Positions 8,380 through 10,000 of a stretch of DNA of 10,000 bases are shown here, one piece after another. Below the pieces are notes generated by a model that was not told where the DNA came from, did not search any database, and saw only the letters and a program-made list of their open reading frames with translations. The position numbers were made by a program, and so were the translations under genes. The DNA is taken from the NCBI GenBank assembly GCA_009663005.1, contig CM018905.1:14917403-14927402 (forward strand). The letters are read 5' to 3'. Source of the stretch: Actinidia chinensis. Lineage: Eukaryota; Streptophyta; Magnoliopsida; Ericales; Actinidiaceae. Numbering within the stretch: the first letter of the stretch is position 1; each line of letters opens with the position of its first letter.

Positions 8380-9366
8380 CTGACAATCAGTGTAAAAAAT
8401 TTTGTAACTTGGGATAACTTTAAAGATAGACAAGCTCTAAGAAAGCCTAATTTGAGTAATAAATACAAAAAAATAAGTAAAAATCAGAGCGGAGGAACAA
8501 TGACATTTTTTTAAGTATGCTTATGAAATCACAAAAGGAACCAAAAAAATTACAGACACATTTGGAAGTAAGAAAATTTAAGTATTGATAACCAGAGGTC
8601 CCACCCAGCATATGATTGACACTCCAAAATTCAAAGAGAGGTTTATGGTCAAGTACAAACATAGCATTAAATTTAGATCCGTTTGGCAAATAGAGGTTGA
8701 TAATAAAGCAAACAATAAAATATAATCTATTCCTTTATCGAAAACAACAAGAACTACAAAACGTCTGAATAAGTAGAAACTAAATCATAGGGAAAGAAAT
8801 ATCATGCTGAATAATGGAACCAAGATTAGAGTTCAAATTTTTAAGAAAATGTACCAAATTAAGGGAATACAACAACAAACCCCCAGTACTAATATTAGAT
8901 CATTAACATGACTTCTATGTCTACCAAACACACATTGATTATTTCCTTGGACAAATTATGCTTAATAATTCATGTGGCCCACCCCTCAGAAACAATTAAG
9001 GTTAACTGATAAGCACTGCATTGAGGTCGTTCAAAAAACTAAGATCACCACCCAACAGTCTATAACAATTATTACTCAATTTTTTTAACTCATTGACTAC
9101 TGTCAGGATTAATACAGATATGTTGAATATCTTAAGGTAATGCTTGTCTAATCCAACACAGTACATTCAGTTTTTTGGCCATACATTACGCATAATTCTG
9201 TGAACATCTATATGTGTATCAATTTATATCATACCACTTTGTCATCATTCTCAAATATAAATATATGGTTCGCCCCAAATAATACATCTAACCATCTGTG
9301 TATTAAGCATATTTGACTGTGTACTAAGCATATTGCTACTCCATTTATGTCTACTGGAGCACAACA
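8380..9366. other. Region upstream of the visible ATPase exons, no gene supported
   Basis: The next upstream ATPase exons (GES motif, QDKTNILFS segment) should lie on the minus strand here or farther on. I found only a weak resemblance near 8645-8673 and no TGES motif. A two-copy 21-bp direct repeat, TGTGTAYTAAGCATATT, lies at 9297-9338. The rest is AT-rich with no recognisable content. Confidence 0.5.
9297..9338. repeat. Two-copy 21-bp direct repeat
   Basis: TGTGTATTAAGCATATT at 9297 recurs as TGTGTACTAAGCATATT at 9318 with one transition. The two copies are directly adjacent. No function is implied. Confidence 0.7.
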
Positions 9367-9450
9367 ACCAAACCGTTGTGCAAGTCGTGGTTGGAGCTAT
9401 TGTGTAACAAGCTGGCCCGTCTCTCCAGCTTGAGGGCGAGTATTAGATAG
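9367..9450 (+). pseudogene. C-terminal tail of a Ty1/copia polyprotein (RNase H end)
   Basis: The plus strand reads TKPLCKSWLELLCNKLARLS followed by SLRASIR and a stop at 9448-9450. The pattern TKPL...L..KL.L...SLRG then stop is the characteristic end of plant Ty1/copia RNase H (usually DI.TKPL...F..LR.KLGL...SLRGS). Upstream of TKPL the match fades, so only about 27 residues survive. The purine-rich GAGGGCGAG inside the last codons would be the polypurine tract. The fragment lies antisense to the ATPase pseudogene. Confidence 0.7.
9432..9440 (+). promoter_or_regulatory. Polypurine tract of the copia remnant
   Basis: GAGGGCGAG corresponds to the GAGGGGGAG-type primer site that precedes the 3' LTR in many plant copia elements. 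One pyrimidine interrupts the purine run here. Confidence 0.55.
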
Positions 9451-9631
9451 AATGTGTGGGTGTACTTAGTAGTTAGTATTGGGTGTGCATAGTATTAGTG
9501 GGATAGTATATCAGTAGTCATGAGTGTGTACTTAGACATTCTTTCCATTATATAGTAATATATGTGTGTATTACTGTTAATCTTAATGCCCTAATCTCAT
9601 CTTCATAATTGTTATACATTCTCATTTCTAC
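9441..9631 (+). mobile_element. Probable 3' LTR of a Ty1/copia element, degraded
   Basis: Immediately after the polypurine tract the sequence reads TATTAGATAG, close to the TGTTAGA start common in copia LTRs but with TG changed to TA. A TATA-like ATTATATAGTAATATAT lies at about 9547-9563. The right end is not defined; CTCATTTCTAC near 9621-9631 is a guess. No 5' LTR or internal polyprotein is in the window, so the target duplication cannot be checked. Confidence 0.5.
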
Positions 9632-10000
9632 GATTCATTTGTCCAAAATTAAATTCTAAAGAAAAAATGAATTCCGCTTTGATAGTGTTATTTCTGACAA
9701 ATCAAGAGCTAACACAAGAGTAACACAAACCATAGGTCAAACTGGAGTGAGAGATAATGGTACAAATCCCAGTAAGGAGGGGTAAACCTCCGGTCTACCT
9801 TTCGTGAAGCGGATGATGTCAGGTGTATTCGTCACCTGCAATAAAATAAAGTCTGTCCAACAGAAATTAAGAACAAACAGAACTAAGAAATCAAGTGAAG
9901 AAACCTGTTTCTGCTTTACAACCAGTAGGTACAAAGTATTTAAATCAAGTGGGCTGATTGCCCAGACGAATTCATATGTAATTTGTTTGGAATGGTGAGG
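9632..10000. other. Right edge: unexplained GC-richer block at about 9740-9850
   Basis: Most of this stretch is AT-rich, but 9740-9850 is GC-richer. On the plus strand it has GGTACAAATCCC at 9759-9770, one base off a tRNA-type B box, which could mark a SINE. On the minus strand a good acceptor (TTTATTTTATTGCAG, ending at 9837) is followed by VTNTPDIIRFTKGRPEVYPS and a stop about 12 codons later. I recognise neither as a known family and do not call a gene. Confidence 0.35.

Noticed and set aside
8630..8689. Minus-strand NAMFVLDHKPLFEF as the upstream NAVYQDKTNILFS exon
   Set aside because: It has the right order and some nucleotide likeness, but the match needs a codon insertion and deletion, has no clear donor or acceptor, and lacks any TGES motif upstream. 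Possible but not supported.

Overview
The window looks like nuclear DNA of a flowering plant, probably a eudicot. It is AT-rich, has no intact open reading frame of convincing length, and carries short exons separated by AT-rich introns plus decayed plant transposons (hAT and Ty1/copia). No bacterial-style gene organisation is present. The species cannot be fixed from sequence alone. The backbone, on the minus strand from about 8379 down to position 1, is a decayed but intron-containing copy of an ER/Golgi-type P2A Ca2+/Mn2+-ATPase, closest to plant ECA3. I can follow nine exon remnants in collinear order: 8281-8379 (GSNTAMG, actuator domain), 8149-8202 (EATPLK), 5750-5856 (very degraded), 4169-4227 (AIPEGLPA, the M4 helix), 2867-3011 (phosphorylation loop, DKTG), 2198-2304, 1286-1437, 1050-1153 (nucleotide-binding domain) and 1-98 (continuing off the window). 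Together they cover roughly the middle third of a protein of about 1000 residues. Most exon lengths equal the family's expected length or fall exactly one base short. Damage is spread over all nine exons: three nonsense codons in exon frame (69-71, 2987-2989, 8149-8151), four single-base deletions (near 14, 1104, 1422 and 2249), lost donors (8279-8280, 4167-4168 and probably 5748-5749) and lost acceptors (99-100, 8203-8204). The copy is therefore a non-processed pseudogene, not a live gene and not a retrocopy. Its large introns hold other elements. A 121-bp composite minisatellite (110-377) abuts the broken acceptor of the last exon. A 1.08-kb hAT remnant (6971-8052) lies in the intron between the exons at 8149-8202 and 5750-5856; it has degenerate terminal inverted repeats, an imperfect 8-bp target duplication, GATTC-rich subterminal repeats and a broken transposase core. 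Upstream of the ATPase exons, a plus-strand Ty1/copia tail (end of RNase H, polypurine tract and a probable 3' LTR) occupies about 9367-9631, followed by an unexplained GC-richer block at 9740-9850. The remaining stretches are AT-rich intron or intergenic DNA in which I see no gene. Nothing in the window appears to encode a working protein, and I found no sign of a new biological system. What stands out is a base-by-base record of how a large multi-exon ion-pump gene decays.
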